Shown: one piece after another, positions 15,414-24,687 of the stretch | Numbering within the stretch: the first letter of the stretch is position 1 | Layout of the letters: each line of letters begins with the position of its first letter | Source of the DNA: Marinagarivorans sp. | Lineage (GTDB): Bacteria; Pseudomonadota; Gammaproteobacteria; Pseudomonadales; Cellvibrionaceae | Reading direction: 5' to 3' | Assembly: GCA_028281865.1 (NCBI GenBank) | Contig: JANQJB010000093.1 | Span: forward strand, 62,001 to 126,000 | DNA: 64,000 bases | Made by a program: the position numbers and the translations under genes | Notes under the pieces: generated by a model | Database searches by the model: none | What the model was told of the DNA's origin: nothing | What the model saw: the letters and a program-made list of their open reading frames with translations, nothing else

Positions 15414-16229
15414 ATGGCAACTTATGCAATCGGAGATGTGCAAGGCTGTGCCGAGCCCTTATTCGAGTTGCTTGAGCAAATCTCATTCAACCCTGAAAAA
15501 GATACTTTGTGGCTGGCGGGTGATTTGGTTAACCGCGGCCCAGACAATATCAAAGTCTTGCGCTACATCAAATCCCTCGGGGAGCGCGCAATTTGTGTGC
15601 TCGGCAATCACGATTTACACCTTCTTGCTGCCGCGTATGGTGTCCGCAACCCGAACCGCAAAGACACATTCTACGACGTGCTCGATGCTCCCGATTGCAA
15701 TGAAATACTACACTGGCTGCGCCACTTGCCGCTACTCCATAAAAACAACGATTTTGCCATGACTCACGCAGGTATTCCCCACATGTGGAGTTTAAAAAAA
15801 GCGCAAAAGCGTGCTCATGAGGTGGAAGAGGCTCTGCGTGGCGAAGATTTCGAGCTGTTCCTGGAACAGATGTACGGCAACGAGCCAAATCGATGGGAGC
15901 CGGAGTTGCACGGCTGGTCTCGGCTACGCCTAATCACCAATTATTTCACCCGCATGCGCTTTATCAACGCGGAGGGCTGCCTCGATTTCGACGCCAAAGA
16001 AGACTTGGAAAGCGCGCCCTGGGGCTATGATGCTTGGTTCAAATTGCGTGACCCAACTTTAAACGAAGGGCGCAAATTACTATTTGGCCACTGGGCAGCG
16101 ATCGCTGGGGAGACCGATAGCGAAGATTTCCAAGCACTCGACACGGGCTGCGTATGGGGAGGCGCACTGACCGCTTTGTGCCTTGAAAATTTAACGCGCG
16201 TCAGCGTCGAATGCCCATTAACGCTTTAA
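15414..16229 (+). CDS. apaH: Bis(5'-nucleosyl)-tetraphosphatase (symmetrical)
   Basis: A 271-residue metallophosphatase that splits diadenosine tetraphosphate into two ADP and also removes Np4 caps from RNA. The calcineurin-like metal motifs are intact: GDVQGC (residues 7-12), GDLVNRGP, GNHDLHLL, THAGIPHMW and GHWAA. Length matches the family (about 270-280). It is the last gene of the lptD-surA-pdxA-rsmA-apaG-apaH set; dxs follows after 67 bases. Confidence 0.96.
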   Translation: MATYAIGDVQGCAEPLFELLEQISFNPEKDTLWLAGDLVNRGPDNIKVLRYIKSLGERAICVLGNHDLHLLAAAYGVRNPNRKDTFYDVLDAPDCNEILHWLRHLPLLHKNNDFAMTHAGIPHMWSLKKAQKRAHEVEEALRGEDFELFLEQMYGNEPNRWEPELHGWSRLRLITNYFTRMRFINAEGCLDFDAKEDLESAPWGYDAWFKLRDPTLNEGRKLLFGHWAAIAGETDSEDFQALDTGCVWGGALTALCLENLTRVSVECPLTL

Positions 16230-16296
16230 ATGCGCGTTCCACCTCCCTACAATAGCGGGTTTACTTCACGCCGAGCACTGGTTAGCTTTATTAGCG

Positions 16297-18222
16297 ATGT
16301 TTGACACTATACCGACAGAGCGGCCACACACGCCTCTACTTGATGCGATCGATCAGCCAGCGGATCTTCGTCAACTCGAAGAGGCCCAACTTGCGCAACT
16401 CGCCTATGAGTTGAGAGAGTATCTGTTGTACTCGGTTGGTCAAAGCGGCGGTCACTTCGGCGCCGGTTTGGGCGTGGTTGAATTAACCATCGCCTTGCAC
16501 TATGCGTTTGATACACCAAACGACCGCCTAGTCTGGGATGTCGGGCACCAAAGCTACCCACACAAAATTCTTACCGGACGCCGCGATGCGCTAACATCTA
16601 TTCGCAAACAAGACGGTATCTCGGGCTTCCCAAAGCGCAAGGAAAGCGAATACGACACGTTTGGTGTCGGCCACTCGTCCACATCTATCAGCGCCGCGTT
16701 AGGCATGGCGTTAAGCGCGGCGTTTACCGACTCACAACGGCGCAGTGTCGCTGTCATTGGCGACGGTTCTATGACTGCAGGTATGGCGTTTGAGGCGTTG
16801 AACCACGCAGCCCACACCAGTGCCGATATGCTAGTCGTGCTAAACGACAATAGTATGTCAATATCTCCCAACGTCGGCGGGTTGGCGACTTATTTTTCTA
16901 AAGTCTGGGCCAGTAAACTTTATATTGCATTTCGTGAAGGCGGTAAAAAGGTTTTGAAGCGCATGCCGCAGGCGTCGGAGTTAGTGCGTAAAACCGAAGA
17001 ACATATGAAAGGCATGGTATCTCCGGGCACATTGTTTGAAGAACTCGGGTTCTATTATGTTGGCCCCATCGACGGGCATGATATACCGCGACTCGTGCGC
17101 TATTTTGAAAATTTAAAAGAGATTAAAGGGCCCAAATTACTCCACGTCACTACCCAAAAGGGAAAGGGGTTTTTACCTGCCGAAAACGACCCTGTGGGCT
17201 ACCACGCACTGAATAAAATTGAACCTAAAGTAAAAACTCCGCAACCTGTTGCATCAAAACCGCAAAAAAAATATCAGGACATTTTTGGTGAGTGGCTCTG
17301 CGATGTGGCCGACAAAGACCCTCACATAGTCGGCATCACACCCGCGATGTGCGAGGGTTCAGGCATGGTAAATTTCGCCAGGCGTTTCCCCGATCGCTTC
17401 CACGATGTTGCGATTGCGGAACAACACGCAGTTACGGTAGCGGCAGGGCTTGCGTGCGAAGAGATGAAGCCGGTCGTTGCAATTTATTCGACATTTTTGC
17501 AGCGCGCTTACGACCAATTAATTCATGACGTTGCATTACAAGAACTGGATGTTACGTTTGCGATTGATCGCGCAGGAGTAGTCGGCGAGGATGGGCCAAC
17601 GCATTCCGGCAGTTTTGATTTGAGCTATTTAAACTGCATCCCAAAATTGATTATTGGATCGCCAAGTGATGAAAATCAGTGCTATCACATGCTCACCCAG
17701 GCGCTTGAGTATCGCGGCCCAAGCGCAATTCGCTACCCTCGCGGAACCGGGCCAGGCTCGGTGATCGATAAAAATATTGATGCAAACAAAATTTGCCCGA
17801 TCGGCAAGGGTGAAATCATCCGAAGCGGCACACGTGCTGTGATATTTAACTTCGGTGTTTTATTGCCTGAGGCCCAAGCTCTCGCTGACAAATACAATTT
17901 CACACTCTGCGATATGCGCTGGATAAAACCGATGGACAGACAACTCGCAATTGCCGAGGCAAAAAAAGCAGACGTGATCATTACGCTGGAAGAAAACGCG
18001 CGCATTGGTGGCGCGGGCTCTGTATTACAACAGATATTACTAGATGCAGAAATCTTTAAACCTATTTTACAGTTCGGAATTCCCGATCGTTTTATTGAAC
18101 ACGGCTCACGCAAGCAACAGCTACGCGACGCAGGACTGGATTTTGAATCCATGGAAAAAACCATCTTAGCTTTCTTTAAAACCGCCGCCTCAGATACCAT
18201 TCGGCCCAAAGCCGCACCTTAA
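16297..18222 (+). CDS. dxs: 1-deoxy-D-xylulose-5-phosphate synthase
   Basis: A 641-residue thiamine-diphosphate enzyme that condenses pyruvate and glyceraldehyde 3-phosphate, the entry step of the MEP isoprenoid pathway, and also feeds thiamine and B6 synthesis. TPP/Mg motif GDGSMTAGMAFEALNHA, transketolase motifs VWDVGHQSYPHKILTGR and HDVAIAEQHAVTVAAGLA, and GVVGEDGPTHSGSFD are all in order, with a complete C-terminal domain. In most gammaproteobacteria dxs directly follows xseB-ispA; here those lie about 24 kb away (42682-43841) and dxs follows apaH. The convergent AraC gene ends 26 bases downstream. Confidence 0.97.
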   Translation: MFDTIPTERPHTPLLDAIDQPADLRQLEEAQLAQLAYELREYLLYSVGQSGGHFGAGLGVVELTIALHYAFDTPNDRLVWDVGHQSYPHKILTGRRDALTSIRKQDGISGFPKRKESEYDTFGVGHSSTSISAALGMALSAAFTDSQRRSVAVIGDGSMTAGMAFEALNHAAHTSADMLVVLNDNSMSISPNVGGLATYFSKVWASKLYIAFREGGKKVLKRMPQASELVRKTEEHMKGMVSPGTLFEELGFYYVGPIDGHDIPRLVRYFENLKEIKGPKLLHVTTQKGKGFLPAENDPVGYHALNKIEPKVKTPQPVASKPQKKYQDIFGEWLCDVADKDPHIVGITPAMCEGSGMVNFARRFPDRFHDVAIAEQHAVTVAAGLACEEMKPVVAIYSTFLQRAYDQLIHDVALQELDVTFAIDRAGVVGEDGPTHSGSFDLSYLNCIPKLIIGSPSDENQCYHMLTQALEYRGPSAIRYPRGTGPGSVIDKNIDANKICPIGKGEIIRSGTRAVIFNFGVLLPEAQALADKYNFTLCDMRWIKPMDRQLAIAEAKKADVIITLEENARIGGAGSVLQQILLDAEIFKPILQFGIPDRFIEHGSRKQQLRDAGLDFESMEKTILAFFKTAASDTIRPKAAP

Positions 18223-18248
18223 CAAGCTGCGAGATTATCGCAAACGGG

Positions 18249-19187
18249 CTAGCCATCTTTCGTTTTATCGGCAAGAAAACTTTTGCGCGAGCCAATGCTT
18301 GTTGCGCGAGGGTTTTCACCAAAAAATTCGGTATAATTTTTACTAAAGCGCGAATAGTTTATCACGCCCAATTCACTCGCGATATTAGCGAGAACAATAC
18401 GTTTTTTTCTTGATCGCTCTATTACCGTCTGACGGAAAGTATTTAATTGTATTGCTCTAATTAACGCGCCGGGCGTCATCTTCAAAATCGATTTAAACGT
18501 TTTTTCAATAGTGCGAACTGAGCAATGAACAACCTTGGCTAAGTCCGCACTGTTGCGAAAAGCAAAAGGCGTTTCGAACAATAAGCTAATTGAACGAGAG
18601 AAAAGTAACGCTCTATCATTCAGGCGGAATTGCAGCGCTTCAGACTTTTTACAAATATCGGCAATTTCGGTATAAAACTGATGTTCTAACACTTTGCTCG
18701 AAGATAAATTAACACAGTCATTTTCACCGGCTATTTCATTACAAAATGCAGCTCTGACATAAAGGTCAAAACAAGAGGGTTTGTCAATCACAATCAGGCG
18801 ATCGCCTTTCGGCACGATAGTTTCCGTGTCCTCCGAATAGGTATTAAGTCGAGACACTGGCAATAAACACAAATCTATAGACGCGTTGGCAGGCAACACG
18901 ATATTGCGTATCGCTTGCTCACCCCCAATAAACGCTTTGGCTGAAGAAATTTGCTTGCCGTCTATATATCCTGCGGAACTCGCCCGCAAACACCCTACGA
19001 CAACCTTGCCACCCGCAGATACCGGCCCAACCAAAATCGAAGGCCCACCAATTGTATTACAATTGAGAATATTCTCTGTAACATGGCTATTGCGACACAA
19101 GCACCTGAACTCACCTGTTTGTAGCCGCACTAAATTGCGATTAAATATTTCAGCGAGTACCGAAAGCCGATCAAGATTATTTTCCAT
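18249..19187 (-). CDS. AraC-family transcriptional regulator
   Basis: A 312-residue regulator. The C-terminal third holds the two helix-turn-helix units: NSADLAKVVHCSVRTIEKTF and the downstream IVLANIASELGVINYSRFSKNY followed by FFGENPRA, the usual AraC ending. The first about 200 residues have no recognised sensor motif and are cysteine-rich (several scattered Cys); they resemble the AraC-binding-like N-terminal domains that lack a clear ligand family. It is transcribed toward dxs and away from the unknown gene at 19733. Target genes and ligand cannot be told. Confidence 0.88.
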   Translation of the reverse strand: MENNLDRLSVLAEIFNRNLVRLQTGEFRCLCRNSHVTENILNCNTIGGPSILVGPVSAGGKVVVGCLRASSAGYIDGKQISSAKAFIGGEQAIRNIVLPANASIDLCLLPVSRLNTYSEDTETIVPKGDRLIVIDKPSCFDLYVRAAFCNEIAGENDCVNLSSSKVLEHQFYTEIADICKKSEALQFRLNDRALLFSRSISLLFETPFAFRNSADLAKVVHCSVRTIEKTFKSILKMTPGALIRAIQLNTFRQTVIERSRKKRIVLANIASELGVINYSRFSKNYTEFFGENPRATSIGSRKSFLADKTKDG

Positions 19188-19732
19188 TTACTATTTGAAA
19201 CCTACAACCTGGAGCACTCTAGAACCTGCCGTGCGAGCAAAAATCTCACGAAATAATGCAAATTAATTAATACATTTCCAATATGTCTGTTGTTTTAAAC
19301 ATTCGATTTAATATATTTTCCGAACACTCGTTTATCTAAAATCTTTCAAGCCGGCAATGTTTTAGTTTCCATAATTAAAACATTGTCGACCAACAAAATT
19401 TGGCAGCTTTGTGCAAAATGCCTCGACTTTATTGGGCTCGCATTGAGCTAGCGTCAATGGTGACATATGCTGTAGCACATTAACCCATCAACTAAACAGT
19501 TACCGGGTTAATAGCCAAACTTAGCGAGCAAAACACGCAGTTGTAATACAGCTAAAGTTACAAGTTCATGGTTTTCAACAGCGAGATATTTTAGTGTCAA
19601 TATCCATAACCAAGATAGGGACTTATTGGGCGTATAGCGAATATTTTGATTCAAAATAAAAATATCTTTTTTTACAGAGCTAAAGTATAAGTGTAAGTCC
19701 CGCAAAACTTATTGTAATGGAGGAGTTTATTT
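19188..19732. other. 545-base intergenic region
   Basis: AT-rich gap between the divergent AraC gene and the unknown gene at 19733. It holds an 8-bp perfect inverted repeat (ATTAACCC at 19479-19486 and GGGTTAAT at 19505-19512) of unknown use and, at its right end, the GGAGGAG ribosome-binding site for the next gene. No gene is supported here. Confidence 0.5.
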
Positions 19733-20548
19733 ATGCGATTAGCGGCTGAAAAAACGGACGTTTATCTCTCTCTGGCTCTAAAAAGCGCCAATTTGTCGGG
19801 TACTATCACCCGTTCATCGCGTTTGTTACTTAAATGCGATTCGCTCGATAGTTTCACCAATACCATAACAGTCACACTAGAAAATTTGGGCACGTCAGGC
19901 TACTTTAAAATCCTATGTGGCCCTGAAAGCCGCAATCGGCAATTCGGCAAAGGAATAAAAAAATCCTATTGCGATGTAATAAAAAGTGATTATACAGACC
20001 AAGATAAAATCTATTCCGGTGATGACTTTCTTATTTTTAATACCGCAAATGTGATGCTGATTGTTGACTCACGGGAACTAGAAGATATGGATTTCGACTT
20101 GCTGAGAGATAATATCGCTATTTTCGTTGATACTATTCACGCTTGGTTGGAACACCACTCTAAACTCTGGAAAGACAGAAAAACTAGCGAAAATGAGCGT
20201 CAAGACATTACCAAAAAACTTCAGGACTTCACCCGCTGTTTAACACGTTTAAATAATAACCTAATCGAAAATCAGCAGCTCATTAACGAAGAACTCATTT
20301 CAAGCTTAAGCGCAATATTTCCTACCCTGGGACTCGAGCCAGACCAAGAAGAAACCATTCTGAATATTGTCGAATCGACAGTAATGAAAGAACAGCAAGT
20401 GATGCAAAACCAAGTTAATCAAAACAATGATGTTACCGTTCTAATTCACCAGGCTATCGATGCATTGATGGCCCGTACGCAGCAAGATAAAGTAGAGGAT
20501 ATATTGCAGTTGGAAGCAGCTGATTCTTCAAACGTAACGTTATTCTAA
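19733..20548 (+). CDS. Uncharacterised protein, possible GAF-like domain plus coiled coil
   Basis: A 271-residue cytosolic protein with no signal peptide or membrane segment, preceded by a strong GGAGGAG site. I do not recognise a named family. The first about 140 residues look like an alpha/beta sensory domain ending FNTANVMLIVDSRELEDMDF and LLRDNIAIFVDTIHAWLE, a pattern resembling the end of GAF-like domains in some marine gammaproteobacterial signalling proteins. The remainder is strongly helical and rich in Q, N and E (KLQDFTRCLTRLNNNLIENQ), consistent with a coiled coil. No receiver or output domain is fused. It could be an orphan signalling partner; that is inference only. Confidence 0.7.
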   Translation: MRLAAEKTDVYLSLALKSANLSGTITRSSRLLLKCDSLDSFTNTITVTLENLGTSGYFKILCGPESRNRQFGKGIKKSYCDVIKSDYTDQDKIYSGDDFLIFNTANVMLIVDSRELEDMDFDLLRDNIAIFVDTIHAWLEHHSKLWKDRKTSENERQDITKKLQDFTRCLTRLNNNLIENQQLINEELISSLSAIFPTLGLEPDQEETILNIVESTVMKEQQVMQNQVNQNNDVTVLIHQAIDALMARTQQDKVEDILQLEAADSSNVTLF

Positions 20549-20589
20549 CCGCTACTAATCAAATCTAATTGGGGTATGCAACACAATAA

Positions 20590-20970
20590 CTACATCTGTA
20601 GGAATTTTCGTGCTAATAAATGATATTTATCATCTAGGGCATAAACATACGCGTCGACACAACTTCCACTTTTTAAGCGAGCTCTCGTGACAACGCGCGT
20701 ATATCCTTCTCCCTCAAATTCGTCTAGCTTTTTCCATATTGAATCCAACCGACGAGAAAAAAAGATTTTACCAGGAATTTTTTCTGCCCGATCGCCTAAA
20801 TAATCATCATCTAAATATACGACAGGATATCCCCGAGTTGGCTTTAGTCCCTCAGGAAAATGCCAACCCCGAATGGCTGCGTCCTGCCAATGCCCAGGAA
20901 GAGGCCTGAGAAAGTGCTCGTGTCCCTTACCTGGCGCTAAGGTCCCATAAACAAATAAAGCTTGTAGCAT
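20590..20970 (-). CDS. Gamma-glutamylcyclotransferase-like (AIG2/GGCT fold) protein
   Basis: A 126-residue single-domain protein. The ATG at 20968-20970 is preferred to a TTG two codons upstream. The GGCT signature YGTLAPGKGHEHF lies at the N-terminus, and DEFEGEGYTRVV supplies the glutamate expected as the catalytic acid/base. This fold cyclises gamma-glutamyl groups to 5-oxoproline or related products; small bacterial members (YtfP-like) have unsettled substrates. It stands alone, convergent with the preceding gene. Confidence 0.85.
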   Translation of the reverse strand: MLQALFVYGTLAPGKGHEHFLRPLPGHWQDAAIRGWHFPEGLKPTRGYPVVYLDDDYLGDRAEKIPGKIFFSRRLDSIWKKLDEFEGEGYTRVVTRARLKSGSCVDAYVYALDDKYHLLARKFLQM

Positions 20971-21282
20971 CGCCAACAGTATTATCGCAAGATAAAAAAT
21001 ATGATTTTAGCAATTAAGTTCGTAAAACGTAATATACGTGCTTTTTGAGGTCCATTTTTCAACCAAAACTCAAAGCAAAATAAGCTCATACTTATCAAGC
21101 AACAGTTCTTTAAAATAGAAACGAGATATGCAGCGAAATCAACTTAATAAAATTCGTGGAGAAAGGGCAGAATTGCAAGCAATGCAAAATTGGGTAATTC
21201 TTTAAAGTTTTTATTTATCAACATACATTTTAGATAGATAGCCCACCTTTCCATAGCCTTTTAATTTAGGGAGGCAAAAATA

Positions 21283-21336
21283 ATGGGAAATAAACAATTC
21301 TTCGCTCGAAAAAGGTTTTCTCTCGCAGACTCTTAG
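21283..21336 (+). other. 17-codon open frame with a strong ribosome-binding site in a 387-base gap
   Basis: Between the cyclotransferase start (20970) and the protease stop (21358) there is no recognisable gene. The only coding hint is an ATG at 21283 with GGGAGG eight bases upstream, giving MGNKQFFARKRFSLADS and a stop at 21334-21336. Such a short frame may be chance; recorded because the site is much better than random AT-rich sequence would give. Confidence 0.15.
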
Positions 21337-21357
21337 ATTAAACGAGCAGAAAAATCG

Positions 21358-22005
21358 TCAATTTTGCTGCAAGATCATGATGCCATCTTCTATCTGCATA
21401 CTTACCTGGCTTAGATAAGAATTGCCCAATAGAATCATATGCGGAAAGCGACCTTCGATTACGAGGGCATCGGGGTTGTTGACACGTAAGCCCTGTATTG
21501 AAGCGTGATCCAGTTCGATTAAGTAGCCCGAAACATTGCCATTCGCTGTATGAATGTCTACTTTGACCCCATCCTGGTAATCGATACCAAGTTGCTCAGC
21601 CATAAACGAGTTAATAGCAATTTTGGTGGCGCCAGTGTCGACAAGAAACTCCGCCCATTGGTTGTTGATCCGCCCCATCGCGGTGTAATGACCGTTTTCA
21701 TCTGGTTTAATACGAATGACTGGCGGTGGCGGAGGCTCGTAGCTTGAGCCAACACTGCGATCGAGCGTTAGGGTTTTAACTTCGCCGGCAATTTCGACTT
21801 TCGCGTATTTGGGTGTTGCTTCGATTAACGTAACGCCTTCCGGCGACGTCTTGCCCTCGCGCAGTAACCGAGATTTTCCGTTGATTTCGAACATCGCAGA
21901 ACCAGCAAACAAACCCTTCGCAAATACGATCGGCACGGCTTCACGCGGCGCCGCCGCAGCAGCACCCGCAATAATAAGAACCAGACTAGAAAGCCATTTT
22001 CCCAT
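21358..22005 (-). CDS. Retropepsin-like aspartic protease (clan AA, TIGR02281 type)
   Basis: A 215-residue exported protein. The ATG at 22003-22005 starts a signal peptide (MGKWLSSLVLIIAGAAAAA); the frame stays open upstream but that stretch looks non-coding. After a spacer with a proline run (YEPPPPPVIRI) comes the single retropepsin half-domain: YTAMGRINNQWAEFLVDTGATKIAIN with the catalytic DTGA, and the closing MILLGNSYLSQVSMQIEDG. Such proteins must dimerise to form an active site. Function in the periplasm is unknown. It follows the pgpA gene on the same strand after a 222-base gap. Confidence 0.87.
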   Translation of the reverse strand: MGKWLSSLVLIIAGAAAAAPREAVPIVFAKGLFAGSAMFEINGKSRLLREGKTSPEGVTLIEATPKYAKVEIAGEVKTLTLDRSVGSSYEPPPPPVIRIKPDENGHYTAMGRINNQWAEFLVDTGATKIAINSFMAEQLGIDYQDGVKVDIHTANGNVSGYLIELDHASIQGLRVNNPDALVIEGRFPHMILLGNSYLSQVSMQIEDGIMILQQN

Positions 22006-22122
22006 TCGAGGTAGACCTAAAGGGTACAAATCTGTGTGTCGATGCGAACAGCCTCCGAACTTGGCCGTTAGCCGGTGTTTCACCGAATACGCGCCTAGGA
22101 ACGCAATTCCACTCCATAAGTA

Positions 22123-22169
22123 TAGGCAGGGAATCACCCCAGGACCTGCCTAGACTATTTCGAATAGTC
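22123..22169. other. Two adjacent hairpins between pgpA and the protease gene
   Basis: TAGGCAGG (22123-22130) pairs with CCTGCCTA (22145-22152), and immediately beside it GACTATT (22153-22159) pairs with AATAGTC (22163-22169). Both stems are perfect. They could end or protect the pgpA transcript, but no U-tract follows on the minus strand. Confidence 0.4.
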
Positions 22170-22227
22170 AAAAATATAGGAAACTCTGATTAACCCCGGC
22201 AACGCTGAGGCCATAAGGTAATTCAAG

Positions 22228-22713
22228 CTAAACCCACAGCGCTGCAACCTGTATACATGCAAGCGCCGCAATTCCCGCCAAAACATCGTCAAGCATAATC
22301 CCAAAGCCGCCGTGGACTTTGCGATCAACAACGCAGATAGGCCAGGGTTTTACCATGTCGAAAAAACGAAAGAGCACAAAACCTACAATCAACCAAAGCC
22401 AGCCAGAGGGAACCATTATCAAGGTAATCCATAGTCCGACAAATTCATCCCAAACGATACCTTTGTGATCGTGCACATCCAGTTCTTTCGATGTTCTTTC
22501 ACACAGGTAAACGCCGACGAAAAAGCTTAGAAAAACAGCAACGATGTAAACTAAAGTCGGGAGTTGTGCTAATAAAAAATAAAGGGGCAGAGCTAGCAGT
22601 GTTCCGACAGTTCCCGGCATCAACGGTGATTTACCGGAACCAAAACCGAATGCCAATAGCCAAATCGGTTTTCTCAGCAATTCGCTCCAAGTGGGCGTGC
22701 GGTAACTAGTCAA
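22228..22713 (-). CDS. pgpA: Phosphatidylglycerophosphatase A
   Basis: A membrane enzyme that dephosphorylates phosphatidylglycerol phosphate. The motifs FGFGSGKSPLMPGTVGTLLALP, GVYLCERTSKELDVHDHKGIVWDEFVGLW and FRFFDMVKPWPI with GGFGIMLDDVLAG are those of PgpA, with four membrane segments. No ATG is available; I chose the TTG at 22711-22713, which overlaps the thiL stop by eight bases (the E. coli genes also overlap) and gives 161 residues. A TTG at 22776 deeper in thiL would give 182. Confidence 0.93.
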   Translation of the reverse strand: MTSYRTPTWSELLRKPIWLLAFGFGSGKSPLMPGTVGTLLALPLYFLLAQLPTLVYIVAVFLSFFVGVYLCERTSKELDVHDHKGIVWDEFVGLWITLIMVPSGWLWLIVGFVLFRFFDMVKPWPICVVDRKVHGGFGIMLDDVLAGIAALACIQVAALWV

Positions 22714-23674
22714 AATGTTGGTAACCCCTGTGCTGCTTATCGATATTCTGCGGCAGAGAAAATGGCCTACCCTCAAAATTTAAGTTTATGCCTGACCCCG
22801 CCCTAATGTTACCGATTTCAGTAAGAGCAATTTCATTATTTTCACGTAAAAGCGCTAACTGCTCCACTGATAAAGTGAAACAGAGTTGATAATCGTCACC
22901 ACCCAATAACGCCCACTGAAGAGCCTTTTCATCCGCTACTTGTTCGCGCCATGCGCTTGAGATGGGGATTTTTTCGACATCTAAGCTTGCGCCCACGTTG
23001 CTCGAATCACAGATATGACCGAGGTCAGCCAAAAGCCCATCGGAAATATCGATGGCTGAATTCGCATAGCGGCGCAATATCACGCCCGCTTTCAGCTGCG
23101 GCTCGGGCGCATAGAAACGACGTTCCAGATAGTCTTGAGCAGGCTGGCGCAACACTTCCCTCTGTTCAAGTAGCGCCAATGCAGCAGCTCCATCACCCAG
23201 AGTTTGCGTTACACAAATTACATCTCCAATTTTTGCTCCAGCACGGGTCAATTGTGTACCCTTAGGCACAATTCCCATCACTTGAATGCCTAGATTCAGT
23301 GAACCACGGGTGGTATCTCCCCCAACCAGCGCACAGTTAAAACGCTTCAGATGGTGGTGCAAGCTCTCTGAAAATGCGGCCAACCAATTCTTATCAGCTT
23401 CGGGCAAGGTCAGTGCCAGTGTGATCCAACGGGGCTCAGCCCCCATTGCCGCGATATCACTTAGGGCCGCGCAAAGCGCGCGACTGGCGATTTTATCTGC
23501 AGCCATGCCGCGTGGAAAGTGGACTCCCTCGACCATGGAGTCAGTTGAAACAGTCAGGTCATGGCCCTGAGGTACTGTCATTACCGCGCAATCGTCACCG
23601 ATACCCAAAACGACGTTTTTTTCTTTTTGAGTTTCTTGAAAAAAAAAGCGATCGATTAGTTCAAACTCGCGCAT
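22706..23674 (-). CDS. thiL: Thiamine-monophosphate kinase
   Basis: A 322-residue ATP-dependent kinase making thiamine diphosphate. Family motifs: GIGDDCAVM at the N-terminus, STDSMVEGVHFP, the Mg-binding LVGGDTTRG, DISDGLLADLGHIC, and LLGGDDYQLCFT. Length is standard. It overlaps pgpA and follows nusB by 41 bases, the usual nusB-thiL-pgpA order at the end of the riboflavin cluster; its product is the cofactor of Dxs encoded in this same window. Confidence 0.96.
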   Translation of the reverse strand: MREFELIDRFFFQETQKEKNVVLGIGDDCAVMTVPQGHDLTVSTDSMVEGVHFPRGMAADKIASRALCAALSDIAAMGAEPRWITLALTLPEADKNWLAAFSESLHHHLKRFNCALVGGDTTRGSLNLGIQVMGIVPKGTQLTRAGAKIGDVICVTQTLGDGAAALALLEQREVLRQPAQDYLERRFYAPEPQLKAGVILRRYANSAIDISDGLLADLGHICDSSNVGASLDVEKIPISSAWREQVADEKALQWALLGGDDYQLCFTLSVEQLALLRENNEIALTEIGNIRAGSGINLNFEGRPFSLPQNIDKQHRGYQHFD

Positions 23675-23715
23675 AGAAATAAATTCACGCTGCTCTAAAT
23701 ATTTTTGGACTTATT

Positions 23716-24159
23716 CTATTGTTTATGATTTTCACATTCTGACTGGCGCAATCGAGGTGCAACTTTATCGAGCACACCGTTGATAAATTTGTGACTGTCT
23801 GTTGCGCCAAAACGTTTAGCTAAATTTAGCGCTTCGTTAATGACGACGCGATAGGGTACATCAATACGAAAGCGCAATTCATAAGTCGCAAGACGTAAAA
23901 TGGCAAGCGTAACGGGGTCGAGCTCTTCCAAGCTCATATCGACGATAAAAGGCAAAAAGTCCGTTTCAACTGTCTGCAGGTTTTTCGGTACGTCGTGGAC
24001 TAATTCGTGAAAATATAATTTATCCACTTTTTTCATATCGTAGTCAGTAACGAATTCTGCTTCTATCCCAGATAATTCGTTTCCGGTCATTTGCCACTGA
24101 TAGAGCGCCTGCATGGCATAATGACGCGCTTTGCTGCGCATTGCGGGAGTCGCAGACAT
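23716..24159 (-). CDS. nusB: Transcription antitermination factor NusB
   Basis: A 147-residue all-helical RNA-binding protein that, with NusE (S10), binds boxA RNA in rRNA operons. Recognised by [19 protein letters not shown] at the N-terminus, [23 protein letters not shown] and the conserved [20 protein letters not shown] with [12 protein letters not shown] at the end. It starts 15 bases after ribH, the order found across proteobacteria. Confidence 0.97.
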   Translation of the reverse strand: MSATPAMRSKARHYAMQALYQWQMTGNELSGIEAEFVTDYDMKKVDKLYFHELVHDVPKNLQTVETDFLPFIVDMSLEELDPVTLAILRLATYELRFRIDVPYRVVINEALNLAKRFGATDSHKFINGVLDKVAPRLRQSECENHKQ

Positions 24160-24174
24160 CGTGTATTACCTAAA

Positions 24175-24636
24175 TTAAATCTGTTCTAAAAGTGAGACAA
24201 GTTCAAGCGCAACGGATGCGGCTTCAGCACCTTTGTTGCCAGCCTTTGTACCCGAGCGCTCAATGGCTTGTTCAATATTTTCGACGGTTAATACACCGGT
24301 AGAAATGGGTACACCTGTTTCCAGTGCTATTTGAGCGAGACCTTTACTACTTTCTCCTGCGACAATTTCGTAGTGCGATGTACCACCTCGTATAACAGCG
24401 CCCAGCGCGATTAAGGCAGAATATTTTCCGCTATTGGCAATTTTTTTTGCGACGACGGGTAACTCTAATGCGCCCGGCACGTAAACAACGGTAATATTTT
24501 TTTCTCCAATACCATGCCGCTTTAGTGTATCTATTGCACCTTCCTTTAAATGTTCCACAACAAAGCTGTTCCAGCGCGTAACAAGGATTGCGTATTGGCC
24601 TTTGGCATTCGTAAAGTTGCCTTCTAGTATTTTCAT
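24175..24636 (-). CDS. ribH: 6,7-dimethyl-8-ribityllumazine synthase
   Basis: A 153-residue enzyme of riboflavin synthesis that joins the 4-carbon unit made by RibB(X) to the ribityl-aminouracil made downstream of RibD. Motifs: [40 protein letters not shown] with the catalytic histidine, and [31 protein letters not shown]. It usually forms 60-mer or decamer cages. A 193-base gap separates it from ribBX, most of it taken by a long inverted repeat (24688-24793). Confidence 0.97.
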   Translation of the reverse strand: MKILEGNFTNAKGQYAILVTRWNSFVVEHLKEGAIDTLKRHGIGEKNITVVYVPGALELPVVAKKIANSGKYSALIALGAVIRGGTSHYEIVAGESSKGLAQIALETGVPISTGVLTVENIEQAIERSGTKAGNKGAEAASVALELVSLLEQI

Positions 24637-24687
24637 TTTGGTTCCAATTGATTATGAAATTTTAAAAAATTTTTGTGCCATATTCTC

